DNA from: Methanolobus profundi | GTDB lineage: Archaea > Halobacteriota > Methanosarcinia > Methanosarcinales > Methanosarcinaceae | Reading direction: 5' to 3' | DNA: 64,000 nucleotides | Assembly: GCF_900114835.1 (NCBI RefSeq) | Contig: NZ_FOUJ01000001.1 | Span: 806,001-870,000 of the forward strand | Shown: piece by piece, positions 18,851 to 27,479 of the stretch | How positions within the stretch are numbered: position 1 is the first letter of the stretch | How the letters are laid out: each line of letters begins with the position of its first letter | The notes under the pieces: model-generated | The model's database searches: none | Told to the model about the DNA's origin: nothing | What the model saw: the letters and a program-made list of their open reading frames with translations, nothing else | Position numbers and translations under genes: made by a program

Positions 18851-19579
18851 ATGACAGAACACTTAATTGACGATATATCGTTACGCAAAATAGCACTGAT
18901 AGCAGGTTTCAGTTATCTGATAATATTCATCACAGGTATTGCATCCAATTTTATTGTTCTTATGGATCTTTTTATACCCGGGGATGCTGCGGGCACTGTA
19001 GATAGCCTTCTGGCCAATATGGGTCAGTTCCGTGCGGGTATCCTGGGATTTATAATCATGGTCATCTTTGATGTGATAGTGGCCTGGGCCCTTTACATCC
19101 TGCTCAAACCGGTGAGCAGGGGGCTTTCATTGCTTGCTGCATGGCTGAGACTGGTGAATGCAACCATCTTCGGGCTAGCTATCTATGACCTTTTTGCGAT
19201 CCTGCGGATACTGAACGATACCACTTATCAGGATTTGCTCACCCCGGAAATGATCCAGGCCCAGGTGATGTTATTCTTTACTGCATTCAATGACACGTGG
19301 CTTATAGGACTCATTTTCTTTGGGATACATCTGGCATTTCTGGGTTATCTTATCATCAGGTCGGGTTATATCCCGAAATTCATTGGTATCCTTCTTATGA
19401 TAGCATCAGCAGGTTATCTGATCGACAGTTTTGCCAATGTGCTTCTGGTCAGCTACGCAGAATACGCAGGGATATTCATGCTGATAGTTCTCGTTCCCGG
19501 TGTTATCGGGGAACTTTCTCTCACCTTGTGGCTTCTGATAAAAGGCCGTAAACTAACATTGCCTGAATACCCGGCATAA
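18851..19579 (+). CDS. DUF4386 membrane protein (tandem copy 1)
   Basis: A 242-residue protein with seven predicted membrane helices. DUF4386 features include LRKIALIAGFSYLIIFITGI, the FIPGDAAGTVDSLLANMGQFRAGI loop, SLLAAWLRLVNA, LGYLIIRSGYIPK and the closing LWLLIKG. Function unknown. GGGGAGG lies about eight bases before the ATG. A close paralogue follows 83 bp downstream, so the two probably arose by tandem duplication. Confidence 0.82.
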   Translation: MTEHLIDDISLRKIALIAGFSYLIIFITGIASNFIVLMDLFIPGDAAGTVDSLLANMGQFRAGILGFIIMVIFDVIVAWALYILLKPVSRGLSLLAAWLRLVNATIFGLAIYDLFAILRILNDTTYQDLLTPEMIQAQVMLFFTAFNDTWLIGLIFFGIHLAFLGYLIIRSGYIPKFIGILLMIASAGYLIDSFANVLLVSYAEYAGIFMLIVLVPGVIGELSLTLWLLIKGRKLTLPEYPA

Positions 19580-19662
19580 AATATTAGATACCTCATGAAG
19601 AAATATCCAGAAACAAATAAATATGGAACAAAATTAAATTAAAATGGGAGGAAGTGATCAGC

Positions 19663-20361
19663 ATGGCAAACCTTTCAACTGATATATCGATGCGAAAAGC
19701 TGCCGGCATCGCAGGATATGGACTTCTGCTGATGACATTTTTCGCTCTCCTGTCCGATGCTTTGATCCTACCGCGTCTTATCGTGCCGGGAGATGCAGCA
19801 GCAACGGCAGGTAATATCATGGCTGATCAAGTTTTGTTCCGTCTGGCCATATGCAGCTTTATTGTGGTGGCAGTTCTTGATGTGCTGGTTGCATGGGCAT
19901 TTTATATTTTGCTCAGGTCGGTGAACAGGAGCATATCATTGCTTGCAGCATGGTTCAGGCTGGTATATGCTGCCATCCTGATATTCAGCATTGTTTTTCT
20001 TGTAATTGCCCTACAGATACTGAATGATGCTCAATATCTTGCAATATCCGGCACAGATCACTCACAAGCTATGATGATGCTATTTATCAATGCTTTCAGT
20101 GAAGCATGGGCTGTTGGGTTGATATTGTTCGGTCTTCATCTTGTGCTTCTTGGTTATCTGGTCCTCAGGTCAGGTTACATCCCCGGAGCTCTTGGTTTGC
20201 TTGTGATGCTTGCAGGCTTAAGTTATCTGTCGGATCATTTTATTGGATATCTTGTTCCTGATCAAAATATAGCACTCAGTACGATCTTTGGCTGGGGTGA
20301 ACTTGTATTTATGATATGGCTTCTGGTAAAAGGACATAGTATACCTGAAATAACTGAATGA
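19663..20361 (+). CDS. DUF4386 membrane protein (tandem copy 2)
   Basis: A 232-residue paralogue of the preceding gene, matching along its whole length: MRKAAGIAGYGLL, LIVPGDAAATAGNIMADQVLFR, SLLAAWFRLVYA, LGYLVLRSGYIPG and MIWLLVKG. The ATG at 19663 is chosen over a GTG at 19654: GGGAGG (19646-19651) is 11 bases before the ATG but only 2 before the GTG. Confidence 0.82.
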   Translation: MANLSTDISMRKAAGIAGYGLLLMTFFALLSDALILPRLIVPGDAAATAGNIMADQVLFRLAICSFIVVAVLDVLVAWAFYILLRSVNRSISLLAAWFRLVYAAILIFSIVFLVIALQILNDAQYLAISGTDHSQAMMMLFINAFSEAWAVGLILFGLHLVLLGYLVLRSGYIPGALGLLVMLAGLSYLSDHFIGYLVPDQNIALSTIFGWGELVFMIWLLVKGHSIPEITE

Positions 20362-20395
20362 ATAAATGAATGTATTACAAAATGAAGGGTGCCTG

Positions 20396-21358
20396 ATGAA
20401 AGCAATTGTATACGAAAGATATGGATCTCCTGATGTACTTGAGTTGAAAGAGATAGCAAAGCCCATCCCCAAGGACAACGAGATACTTATCAGAGTGCAT
20501 GCCAGCACGGTTAACAGGACAGATTGCGGTTTTAGGAAAGCTGACCCTTTCATTGCAAGGCTATTTGCCGGTCTGACACGTCCAAGAAATCATATACTTG
20601 GAACTGAGTTTGCTGGAGTGGTAGAGTCCACAGGCAAAGATGTGACCGAATTCAGTGCAGGTGACAGTGTATTCGGGCATAGCGGAGATAAGTTCAGGGC
20701 GCATGCCGAGTACATCTGCCTTTCAGAAGACGACCCTGTGGCATTAAAACCTGAGAATATGAGCTATGAGGAGGCTGCCTCGATATGTGACGGTGCTGCG
20801 CTGGCCTGGACATATCTTGCTAAAGCTGATCTCAAAAAAGGACACAAGGTACTTATCAACGGAGCCTCCGGTTCAATCGGTTCGGCAGGTATACAACTTG
20901 CCATATATTGTGGTGCAGAGGTCACGGGAGTATGCAGCACAGGAAATATGGAAATGGTCAGCTCTCTTGGAGCCGACAGGGTAATTGACTATACTCAAGT
21001 GGATTTCACAAAGGACGATCTGAAGTATGAGGTGGTCTTCGATGCTGTGGGTAAAAGCACTTTCTCACGTTGCAAAGATCTCATGAAAAATGGCGGGATC
21101 TATTTTTCAACTGAACTTGGACCAATGGCACAGAACCCTTTCCTTGATATATGGACCTCCCTTTTCGGAAGTAAAAAAGTGAAGTTCCCTATGCCCAAAT
21201 ACACTAAGAAGGACGTTCTCTTCTTTAAGCAGCTCATTGAGGAAGGACATCTAAAAGCGGTCATCGACAGGCAATATCCACTGGAACAGATAGCAGATGC
21301 TCACAGGTATGTTGATACCGGACACAAAAGAGGGAATGTTGTAATAACCATTGTTTGA
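20396..21358 (+). CDS. Zinc-independent MDR oxidoreductase (quinone reductase-like)
   Basis: A 320-residue medium-chain dehydrogenase/reductase. MKAIVYERYGSPDVLEL opens the family fold. The NAD(P) site is in HKVLINGASGSIGSAGIQLA, and NRTDCGFRKADPF stands where zinc-type ADHs carry catalytic Cys. The zinc lobe is absent, so an NAD(P)H:quinone or enone reductase is likelier than an alcohol dehydrogenase. The ATG at 20396 fits the family start and follows GGGTG; the frame opens 30 bp earlier. It follows the DUF4386 pair by 34 bp and may be co-transcribed. Confidence 0.85.
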   Translation: MKAIVYERYGSPDVLELKEIAKPIPKDNEILIRVHASTVNRTDCGFRKADPFIARLFAGLTRPRNHILGTEFAGVVESTGKDVTEFSAGDSVFGHSGDKFRAHAEYICLSEDDPVALKPENMSYEEAASICDGAALAWTYLAKADLKKGHKVLINGASGSIGSAGIQLAIYCGAEVTGVCSTGNMEMVSSLGADRVIDYTQVDFTKDDLKYEVVFDAVGKSTFSRCKDLMKNGGIYFSTELGPMAQNPFLDIWTSLFGSKKVKFPMPKYTKKDVLFFKQLIEEGHLKAVIDRQYPLEQIADAHRYVDTGHKRGNVVITIV

Positions 21359-21512
21359 GTGGGGTTGTTTAATTTCAGCTTTCTATTAGCTCATTTTTGG
21401 CAGTTCTTTTGAACAAGTGTCCTTATATGGTAAATTATAAATAATGGAACCTCAGTATATGACTTCCGTCTACTAATTAATATTACAATTTCAACTACAT
21501 GGAGCCTCCACA

Positions 21513-22121
21513 ATGAAACTGCCTTTACCTATCAAGCATGCATTGATCGAAACAATGATCACCAAGTATATTGAGGACAACTCAGCTTCAAGGATAAGTG
21601 AAGAACCTCTTACCTATTCGGTCCCGGTTTCCAGCATTCTGGAAAGTGCCAGTGATTTTGGCCTCACCACAGATGATGTCAAGGCTACTGTCGATGAGAA
21701 TCAGGGTTCCCTTTCATACAGCGAGGATCCTGAGGTTCTGGAATTCATCTCACCTTTGACAAGGAGTTGTGACCGCTACAATGAATGCTTTGATTACATC
21801 AAAGAGAACACATCATCCAATGCTAAGTTCGTCATTGAATACGACCCTGCGATAAAGGAGTCACTTATCTATCACTTCCTTTCAGGATCAATCGTCATGA
21901 TAGTGCCTGATAGCATGACCAGTCTTTCCCAGCTCAACTTTGCCCTAATGGCCGGTGGAAGCAAGCTTCGTGCGATAATGGACAAATTAGGTGGCGGCTG
22001 GGTATATGTGTTCCCGAAATATATCATGGAATATATGGAATGTGGTAAGACGTCTGCAAAAGAGACCAATGTCCAGATGGTGCTTGCAAGTTATATGGCA
22101 GACATGTTCCCTGATGCCTGA
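21513..22121 (+). CDS. Unknown conserved-looking protein
   Basis: A 202-residue soluble protein I do not recognise. It opens with LPLPIKHALIETMITKYIEDN and has a hydrophobic segment GSIVMIVPDSMTSLSQLNFALMAGG near 128-152 that looks buried rather than membrane-spanning. The upstream TGGAG-c-CTCCA (21500-21510) is a palindrome containing GGAG, so the ribosome binding site could be masked in a hairpin. Single gene with its own promoter region. Confidence 0.65.
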   Translation: MKLPLPIKHALIETMITKYIEDNSASRISEEPLTYSVPVSSILESASDFGLTTDDVKATVDENQGSLSYSEDPEVLEFISPLTRSCDRYNECFDYIKENTSSNAKFVIEYDPAIKESLIYHFLSGSIVMIVPDSMTSLSQLNFALMAGGSKLRAIMDKLGGGWVYVFPKYIMEYMECGKTSAKETNVQMVLASYMADMFPDA

Positions 22122-22147
22122 ATAAGATCATCAATATCTCAGTAAGA

Positions 22148-22170
22148 TGGACTGCTCAAAAAGCAGTTCA
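22148..22170. terminator. Hairpin between convergent genes
   Basis: Stem TGGACTGCT / AGCAGTTCA (22148-22156 with 22162-22170, one G-T pair) with an AAAA-containing loop. It overlaps the stop codon of the VOC gene and lies 27 bp after the preceding gene's stop. Confidence 0.6.
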
Positions 22171-22590
22171 TCCCATTTCTGTATCATGATCGAACTGCCA
22201 GTTCACCCCGAACTTATCAGTAACATATCCATAGAGCTCGCTCCAGAACATTTCCTGTAGCTCCATGCTCACAGTACCTTCTTCCTTGAGCTTGTTGAAC
22301 ATCGATCTCAACTTCTCTTTATCATCGCTCAGGATAACCAGGCTGACATTATTACCAACGGTCAATGGCATTCCAGGTGGCACATCGGAGAACATTATAG
22401 TATTTCCCTCGATCTCCAGAGATGTATGCAATACCAGGTCCTCCATTTCCCCGCTCACATGGAAATCAGCATCATCCGGCATATCCCTGTAGAACATTAT
22501 CTCTGGTTCCTCTGTTTCGAAAACCTCTTCATAGAATCTAACAGCTTCAAGACAGTTCCCATCAAAATTTATATAGGCTTGTATAGGCAT
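22168..22590 (-). CDS. VOC / PhnB-like protein
   Basis: A 140-residue protein of the vicinal-oxygen-chelate superfamily, PhnB (3-demethylubiquinone methyltransferase-like) branch: MPIQAYINFDGNCLEAVRFYEEVFETEE, FSDVPPGMPL, MELQEMFWSELYGYVTDKFGVNWQF. Most members have no known substrate. The ATG at 22590 is preferred; an in-frame GTG at 22605 overlaps the GGGAG that serves the ATG. Confidence 0.85.
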   Translation of the reverse strand: MPIQAYINFDGNCLEAVRFYEEVFETEEPEIMFYRDMPDDADFHVSGEMEDLVLHTSLEIEGNTIMFSDVPPGMPLTVGNNVSLVILSDDKEKLRSMFNKLKEEGTVSMELQEMFWSELYGYVTDKFGVNWQFDHDTEMG

Positions 22591-22797
22591 TTGAACGACT
22601 CCCACAGTTTATTAGTTCAATATCACTAAAAGTCCAATACTGAATGTGTCTTTCATTGGATTATAACATTACCTTTGGAGATGATCAGGGTATATTATGG
22701 AAAACATAATGTGGAGATCCATCTGTGATCTTACTGACTTTAACGCACAATCCCTAAATACAACATTCTCTAAATAACAAGAAGGAGGTTGTAGAAT

Positions 22798-23403
22798 TTG
22801 TTTTCATCAATAGTGATACTTATTATTTGTCTGGTGGGATTTGCAGCAATTCACAGTTTACTGGCAAGTCTGCCCTTTAAGCGTTTCATCAGGCGGTCCT
22901 TAGGCTCGAAGGCCGATGGTCTATACATGCCTGTTTACAACCTTATTGCAGTTATAACCATTATTCCGCTGGTGTACCTGCTCTATAAGAACCCGGGTGA
23001 GTTCCTGTATATAGTTCCATCTCCATGGAAATGGTTCATGGTAGGTGGTCAGATCATCGCTGCTATTATAGGTCCAAGAGCATTGAGAGATGCACCACAA
23101 CGGTTCCAGTTAAGAAGACAGTTATCTGCACCAAGCACATCTGAAGCAGGTCCTCTTGATATACACGGTGTCTATCGATGGATAAGAGATCCTTTTCTGT
23201 TCTCAGGACTTGTCATTATGTGGCTTACTCCATTCATGACCACTAATCTGCTCATCATATACTTCCTGACAACAATTTACCTGATCATGGGTTCCCTTCA
23301 CTGGGAAAGCAGATTGGTTGCACAGTTCGGTGATGAATATCGTGAATATCAGAAGAATGTCCACAGGATCGTTCCACGTCTGAAAGCTTACTATAAGAAT
23401 TAA
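22798..23403 (+). CDS. ICMT/PEMT-like membrane methyltransferase
   Basis: A 201-residue protein with five to six membrane helices. The C-terminal part carries the isoprenylcysteine / phospholipid methyltransferase pattern: GVYRWIRDPFLFSG near 121-134 and HWESRLVAQFGDEYREYQKNVHRIVP at the end. It probably transfers a methyl group from S-adenosylmethionine to a membrane-bound substrate, not known here. NnrU-like proteins are an alternative. It starts with TTG, placed by GGAGGT nine bases upstream. Confidence 0.75.
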   Translation: MFSSIVILIICLVGFAAIHSLLASLPFKRFIRRSLGSKADGLYMPVYNLIAVITIIPLVYLLYKNPGEFLYIVPSPWKWFMVGGQIIAAIIGPRALRDAPQRFQLRRQLSAPSTSEAGPLDIHGVYRWIRDPFLFSGLVIMWLTPFMTTNLLIIYFLTTIYLIMGSLHWESRLVAQFGDEYREYQKNVHRIVPRLKAYYKN

Positions 23404-23491
23404 TTGTCAAAGGGAACAATTGAAGAAAAAGAGAATGGATGATCACAAAAGTGGTCTTCCAATTCCGTGTTAAATAGTTATTGTAGAAAAA

Positions 23492-23737
23492 TTAAGCTAC
23501 TTCGCCAAATGCGAACTTGCGCATTACTTTTGTAACCTTAATGGTTACTTCGTCACCAACAGTGGTGTTTGGCACGAAAACAACAAATCCGCTTACTCTT
23601 GCGATTCCGTCGCCTTCTCTTGCAATATCTTCAATAGTTACATCGTAGCTTTCTCCAGCTTCTACTGGAGCAGTTGAATCATTGTTAAACAAATATTTCA
23701 CGTCCTTTAAGATTAGCTTAAAAGAAACAAAACCCAT
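23492..23737 (-). CDS. TRAM domain protein (RNA-binding)
   Basis: An 81-residue protein whose last ~55 residues form a TRAM domain: YDVTIEDIAREGDGIARVSGFVVFVPNTTVGDEVTIKVTKVMRKFAFGEV. Stand-alone TRAM proteins are widespread in Methanosarcinales and are known as RNA chaperones and cold-response proteins, including in Methanolobus. Here about 28 extra residues precede the domain, so the start is not certain. Single gene. Confidence 0.9.
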   Translation of the reverse strand: MGFVSFKLILKDVKYLFNNDSTAPVEAGESYDVTIEDIAREGDGIARVSGFVVFVPNTTVGDEVTIKVTKVMRKFAFGEVA

Positions 23738-23939
23738 TGGTCAGAATACGAAAAAACAGTAAAAACAGTTAGTGTAATACTATCTAAACCTATTATTATC
23801 AAATTAGTTAAAGCCTCTAAAAGCAACCTTAACACGCTGGGATGCTATATATAACTGTTCCTATACTTATGTGTATATTTCATTTCTGTCTCTTCCAAAA
23901 AACATATACATTTTGATCGCTTATTTGCAGGCGATACTT

Positions 23940-24224
23940 ATGATGCACGAAGAAAGAAGCAAAACCTCAGAAAGTACCTTGAACATGAAAAGAGCTATCG
24001 ATTCTTTAAGAGAGGAACTTGAAGCCGTTGACTGGTACAACCAGAGAGCAGATGCATGTACAGATGAGAACCTCAAGAAGATACTCATTCACAATGCAAA
24101 TGAAGAGAAAGAACATGCTGCTATGCTCCTTGAATGGATCAGACAGCACGACGATGCTTTCTCCAAAGAGCTCAAAGAATACCTTTTCGCTGAAGAAGCA
24201 GACATAGCAAGCCTTGAAGAATAA
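23940..24224 (+). CDS. Encapsulated-ferritin-like protein (EncFtn family)
   Basis: A 94-residue two-helix ferritin-like protein. LREELEAVDWYNQRADAC and LKKILIHNANEEKEHAAMLLEWIRQHD match the EncFtn pattern, with Glu and His ligands for the di-iron ferroxidase centre formed at the dimer interface. It should oxidise and mineralise iron inside an encapsulin shell, yet no encapsulin gene is in the window. The start is ATG 23940 (or 23943): the frame extends to 23871, but that part looks like leader. A TATA box GCTATATATAAC lies near 23842-23853. Confidence 0.85.
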   Translation: MMHEERSKTSESTLNMKRAIDSLREELEAVDWYNQRADACTDENLKKILIHNANEEKEHAAMLLEWIRQHDDAFSKELKEYLFAEEADIASLEE

Positions 24225-24245
24225 AGGCTTTACTCTTTTTTATTT
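24210..24245 (+). terminator. Hairpin plus T-run overlapping the stop codon
   Basis: Stem AGCCTT (24210-24215) / AAGGCT (24224-24229) followed by TACTCTTTTTTATTTTT. The stem includes the end of the EncFtn gene. Confidence 0.7.
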
Positions 24246-24470
24246 TTGGAGCAATATTGTGTTGTTCTCCTGACCAATGTTACATTAAATAACTGTGTTT
24301 TTCTATATTTTACTATGGATATCTTTAGCGATGCTAGAACATCATATATAAAGAACTTCAAAACAGATCGACTAAAAACTAAATTCGGGACTGAATATTG
24401 ATAAAATATAGAAATAAATAAAATAAAGAGAACAAAGATCAATTGTTCCCTTATTCACGTTCTTTTGAGC

Positions 24471-26858
24471 TCATATACTTCCCGCAGATGCCATCTTTTT
24501 ATCGATGTAGCTTACTGCCGGCCTGTGCAGGTCGATGTCAAGTGCTTCCTTGAGCACCTCTTCTATGGTCTCTACAGGTACGAATTTGAGCTCGTTCCTT
24601 ACATCCTCAGGTACATCTTCAAGATCTCTCTCATTCTCTTTTGGAAGGATGACCTTCTTTATACCTGCTCTGTGAGCCGCCAGGACCTTTTCTTTGATAC
24701 CACCTACGGGCAGTACAGCACCACTAAGTGTGATCTCACCTGTCATGGCAAGCTTCGGATCCACTGCCTTCCCGGTGATAAGGGAAGTGATCGCAGTGAA
24801 GAGTGTCACACCTGCTGATGGTCCGTCCTTTGGTGTAGCACCGGATGGCACATGGATATGGATATCACTAGCAGTGAAATCAAAGGCTGTTGCAGTGCCT
24901 GCAAGCCGTGACCGTGCCAGACTCATAGAGATATGTGCTGATTCCTTCATTACATCACCAAGCTGACCTGTGAGTGTAAGCTTTCCTTTTCCGGGCATGA
25001 ATGTCCCTTCTATGAAAAGGATGTCACCACCAACAGGTGTCCATGCAAGTCCTGTGACCACGCCGGGTACATTTTCCTTTCTTGCATCATCCTGACGGAC
25101 CAGTTCTTTTCCAAGGACCTCTTTGAGCATATCTGCCTTGATGACGTATGGAAGCTCAGCATTTCCAGATACGATCTTCTCGGAGACGAACCTTGCAGCC
25201 CTTGCAAGTTGTTTCTTCAGTCCACGGACACCAGCCTCACGGGTGTATCTCTCGATCATCAGTTTCAGGGCATCATCCTCTATTCTCAGCTTTTCAGCGT
25301 CAAGACCATGGTCCTCCAGTATAAGAGGGATCAGGTGGTCTTTTGCGATATCAAGTTTCTCATTCTTGGTATAGCCGGATATCTCGATGATCTCCATCCT
25401 GTCACGCAGTGGTCCCGGGATGTTCGCCAGTGAGTTAGCAGTAGCTATGAAGAGCACCTCGGAAAGGTCATATGGCACTTCAAGATAGTGGTCAGAGAAC
25501 GTATTGTTCTGTTCCGGGTCAAGTACTTCAAGAAGGGCACTTGCAGGATCACCTGAATGGGATGATGAAAGCTTGTCGATCTCATCAAGGATGAACACAG
25601 GATTCTTTGTCCCTGCCTTCCTGATACCCTGTACGATCCTTCCCGGCATTGCGCCGATATAGGTCTTTCTGTGTCCTCTTATCTCGGCCTCGTCCCTGAC
25701 ACCACCAAGGCTCACGCGTACATATTCCCTACCAAGGGCATCTGCAATGCTTTTACCAAGACTTGTCTTTCCGGTTCCTGGCGGACCTGTGAAGAGAATG
25801 ATCGAACCCTGCTTTTCATGCTTCAGTTTCATTACGGCAAGATGCTGTATGATCCTCTCCTTGACCTTTTCAAGACCATTGTGATTACTTTCAAGCACAT
25901 TACGGGCCTGCTCGATGTCAATGCTCTTTCTTTCTGTGACATCCCATGGGAGGTCCAGCAGGAGGTCCAGATAGTTCCTGATCACATTGCTCTCTGGATT
26001 GTGGTCCCCTCCGGTCTCAAGCTTCCTGAGCTCGGAAAATGCCTTCTTCTTAACATCTTCGGGCATGCCGGAACGTTCGATCCTGTCCTTGTAATTAGCT
26101 TCACCTGACTCAGGGTCATCGAACTCATGAAGTTCTTCCTGGATAACCTTGAGCTGTTCACGCAGCATTGCTTCTCTGTGTGTTCTGTTTACCTTTTCAG
26201 CAACCTTTTTAGCTACCTCTATCTGGATATTGATATTCTCCTTCTGGTTGGTCAGGACATAGAGGAATGTAAGATAACGTTCGCGCACTGAGACCGTTTC
26301 AAGCAGGTCCTGCTTGTCCTTTACCTCGATCGGCATAAAAGGCATCACATAGCCCATGATCTGGTCTACGGAATCCATTTTGTCAATTGGTTTGGTAAAT
26401 GTCTCTGAGCTCTTGAAGCGTTCACTAATCTCGTAGATCATCTTTTTGATATCCTTCAGGATAACTTCCCGAAGTCCCTCATCAAGGTCATCTACATCCT
26501 GGACATGTTCGTATGTCGTATAGAACATCCCGTCCTTCTTGTAAATAGAAGTTGACCTTACTCTCTTCACAGACCTTGCAAACACAACATAACCTTCATC
26601 TGCAGGCAGTATTGATATTATTTCCAGAAGGTTACCTGTCTTGTAGAGTGTCTCTTCGGAGAGGTCCGATAGTTGGGTCCCGTCTTTCATGGTGAGCCCG
26701 ACCGCATACGCGGTGCCTTCTTCTTCCATCATTGAAAGAAGGACCTGCCCTGTCTTTTTGTCAGCCAGGAATTTTGTCTTGCTCTCAGGGTATATCACTA
26801 TCTCAGAAAGTCTGATAACTATACTTTCTGTTCCGTTTTCTGTTGCTTGTGGGTACAT
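24471..26858 (-). CDS. lon: ATP-dependent protease La (LonA type)
   Basis: A 795-residue Lon protease of the soluble bacterial LonA type: N-terminal substrate-binding domain (about 15-210), coiled region, AAA+ module with Walker A GPPGTGKT at 358-365 and VRDEAEIRGHRKTYIGAMPG, then the protease domain with the Ser681-Lys722 dyad (GPSAG and GGIKEK). The archaeal norm is the membrane LonB; no membrane insert is seen, so this gene probably derives from bacteria. It degrades misfolded and short-lived regulatory proteins. Its promoter carries a 21-bp element shared with the upstream MarR gene and overlapping the expected transcription start. Confidence 0.96.
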   Translation of the reverse strand: MYPQATENGTESIVIRLSEIVIYPESKTKFLADKKTGQVLLSMMEEEGTAYAVGLTMKDGTQLSDLSEETLYKTGNLLEIISILPADEGYVVFARSVKRVRSTSIYKKDGMFYTTYEHVQDVDDLDEGLREVILKDIKKMIYEISERFKSSETFTKPIDKMDSVDQIMGYVMPFMPIEVKDKQDLLETVSVRERYLTFLYVLTNQKENINIQIEVAKKVAEKVNRTHREAMLREQLKVIQEELHEFDDPESGEANYKDRIERSGMPEDVKKKAFSELRKLETGGDHNPESNVIRNYLDLLLDLPWDVTERKSIDIEQARNVLESNHNGLEKVKERIIQHLAVMKLKHEKQGSIILFTGPPGTGKTSLGKSIADALGREYVRVSLGGVRDEAEIRGHRKTYIGAMPGRIVQGIRKAGTKNPVFILDEIDKLSSSHSGDPASALLEVLDPEQNNTFSDHYLEVPYDLSEVLFIATANSLANIPGPLRDRMEIIEISGYTKNEKLDIAKDHLIPLILEDHGLDAEKLRIEDDALKLMIERYTREAGVRGLKKQLARAARFVSEKIVSGNAELPYVIKADMLKEVLGKELVRQDDARKENVPGVVTGLAWTPVGGDILFIEGTFMPGKGKLTLTGQLGDVMKESAHISMSLARSRLAGTATAFDFTASDIHIHVPSGATPKDGPSAGVTLFTAITSLITGKAVDPKLAMTGEITLSGAVLPVGGIKEKVLAAHRAGIKKVILPKENERDLEDVPEDVRNELKFVPVETIEEVLKEALDIDLHRPAVSYIDKKMASAGSI

Positions 26859-26882
26859 TGTTTCTCGTCTTGGGTGTTAATA

Positions 26883-26903
26883 AGTTAGTTAGCCTTTACC
26901 TAA
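26883..26903. promoter_or_regulatory. Operator-like element of lon
   Basis: Contains TTAGCCTTTACCTAA preceded by AGTTAG. It matches the element at 27356-27376 in 20 of 21 positions. It sits just downstream of a minus-strand TATA (TTTTTTTATATC, about 26909-26921) where lon transcription should start, so a bound protein would block lon. Confidence 0.75.
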
Positions 26904-26922
26904 TCATTGAGATATAAAAAAA

Positions 26923-27339
26923 TCATCTCACCTTTCCTAAGATCCCGATAAGGGTTGACATCTCATTTTCATCAAGTGAAAATGCCATTCTTTCAGTCAG
27001 TTTCAATAAAGCGATCTGTTCACGCCGACAAATGGTCTGCCCTTTATCGGTCAGGCATATGTAGTAGGTCCTGCCATCAACGGGGGATCTTTTTTTGTAA
27101 ACATATTCCATACGGATAAATTTGTTGATCATTTCTGAAATTGTGGGTTTGGAGTTACGTGTGATCTCAGCAAGTCTGCTGAATGTGATCTCCCCATGCT
27201 CATCAATGACCTGCAGGTATCTTACCTGTTTTATGGTTATGTCCGGTGATCCGCATTCACAGAGGACATCAGAAGAGCACTGGTTCTTGATATTCAGTAA
27301 TTTTTCAAAAACTGTAAATAATTGCTCTTTTTCCTCCAT
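26923..27339 (-). CDS. MarR family transcriptional regulator
   Basis: A 138-residue winged-helix regulator. ITIKQVRYLQVIDEHGEITFSRLAEITRNSKPTISEMINKFIRMEYVYKKRSPVDGRTYYICLTDKG is the MarR core. The N-terminal CSSDVLCECGSPD cluster of cysteines could bind a metal or sense redox state. It lies directly upstream of lon on the same strand. Both promoters carry the same 21-bp element, so it probably represses itself and lon; that is inferred. Confidence 0.88.
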   Translation of the reverse strand: MEEKEQLFTVFEKLLNIKNQCSSDVLCECGSPDITIKQVRYLQVIDEHGEITFSRLAEITRNSKPTISEMINKFIRMEYVYKKRSPVDGRTYYICLTDKGQTICRREQIALLKLTERMAFSLDENEMSTLIGILGKVR

Positions 27340-27355
27340 TGTAGATCGTCCGTGT

Positions 27356-27376
27356 AGTTAGTTAGGCTTTACCTAA
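27356..27376. promoter_or_regulatory. Operator-like element of the MarR gene
   Basis: TTAGGCTTTACCTAA with TTAGG/CCTAA half-sites, preceded by AGTTAG. It is directly after a minus-strand TATA (AGTATATATTTA, about 27375-27387), the same placement as at lon. The half-sites resemble DtxR-family iron boxes. Confidence 0.75.
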
Positions 27377-27406
27377 ATATATACTTGTTGGTTAGCAAAC
27401 ATTTAT

Positions 27407-27454
27407 CGTAAAAAGAAAAAAGAGAGTTCATGGCTTACTTTAAAGCCATAGAAC
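27407..27454 (-). terminator. Hairpin plus T-run after UPF0182 gene
   Basis: On the minus strand: stem GTTC-ATGGCTT / AAGCCAT-a-GAAC (27426-27436 with 27443-27454) then a run of about ten T with one C. Confidence 0.75.
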
Positions 27455-27479
27455 GCACTCGAAATACAATCTTTTGCTA

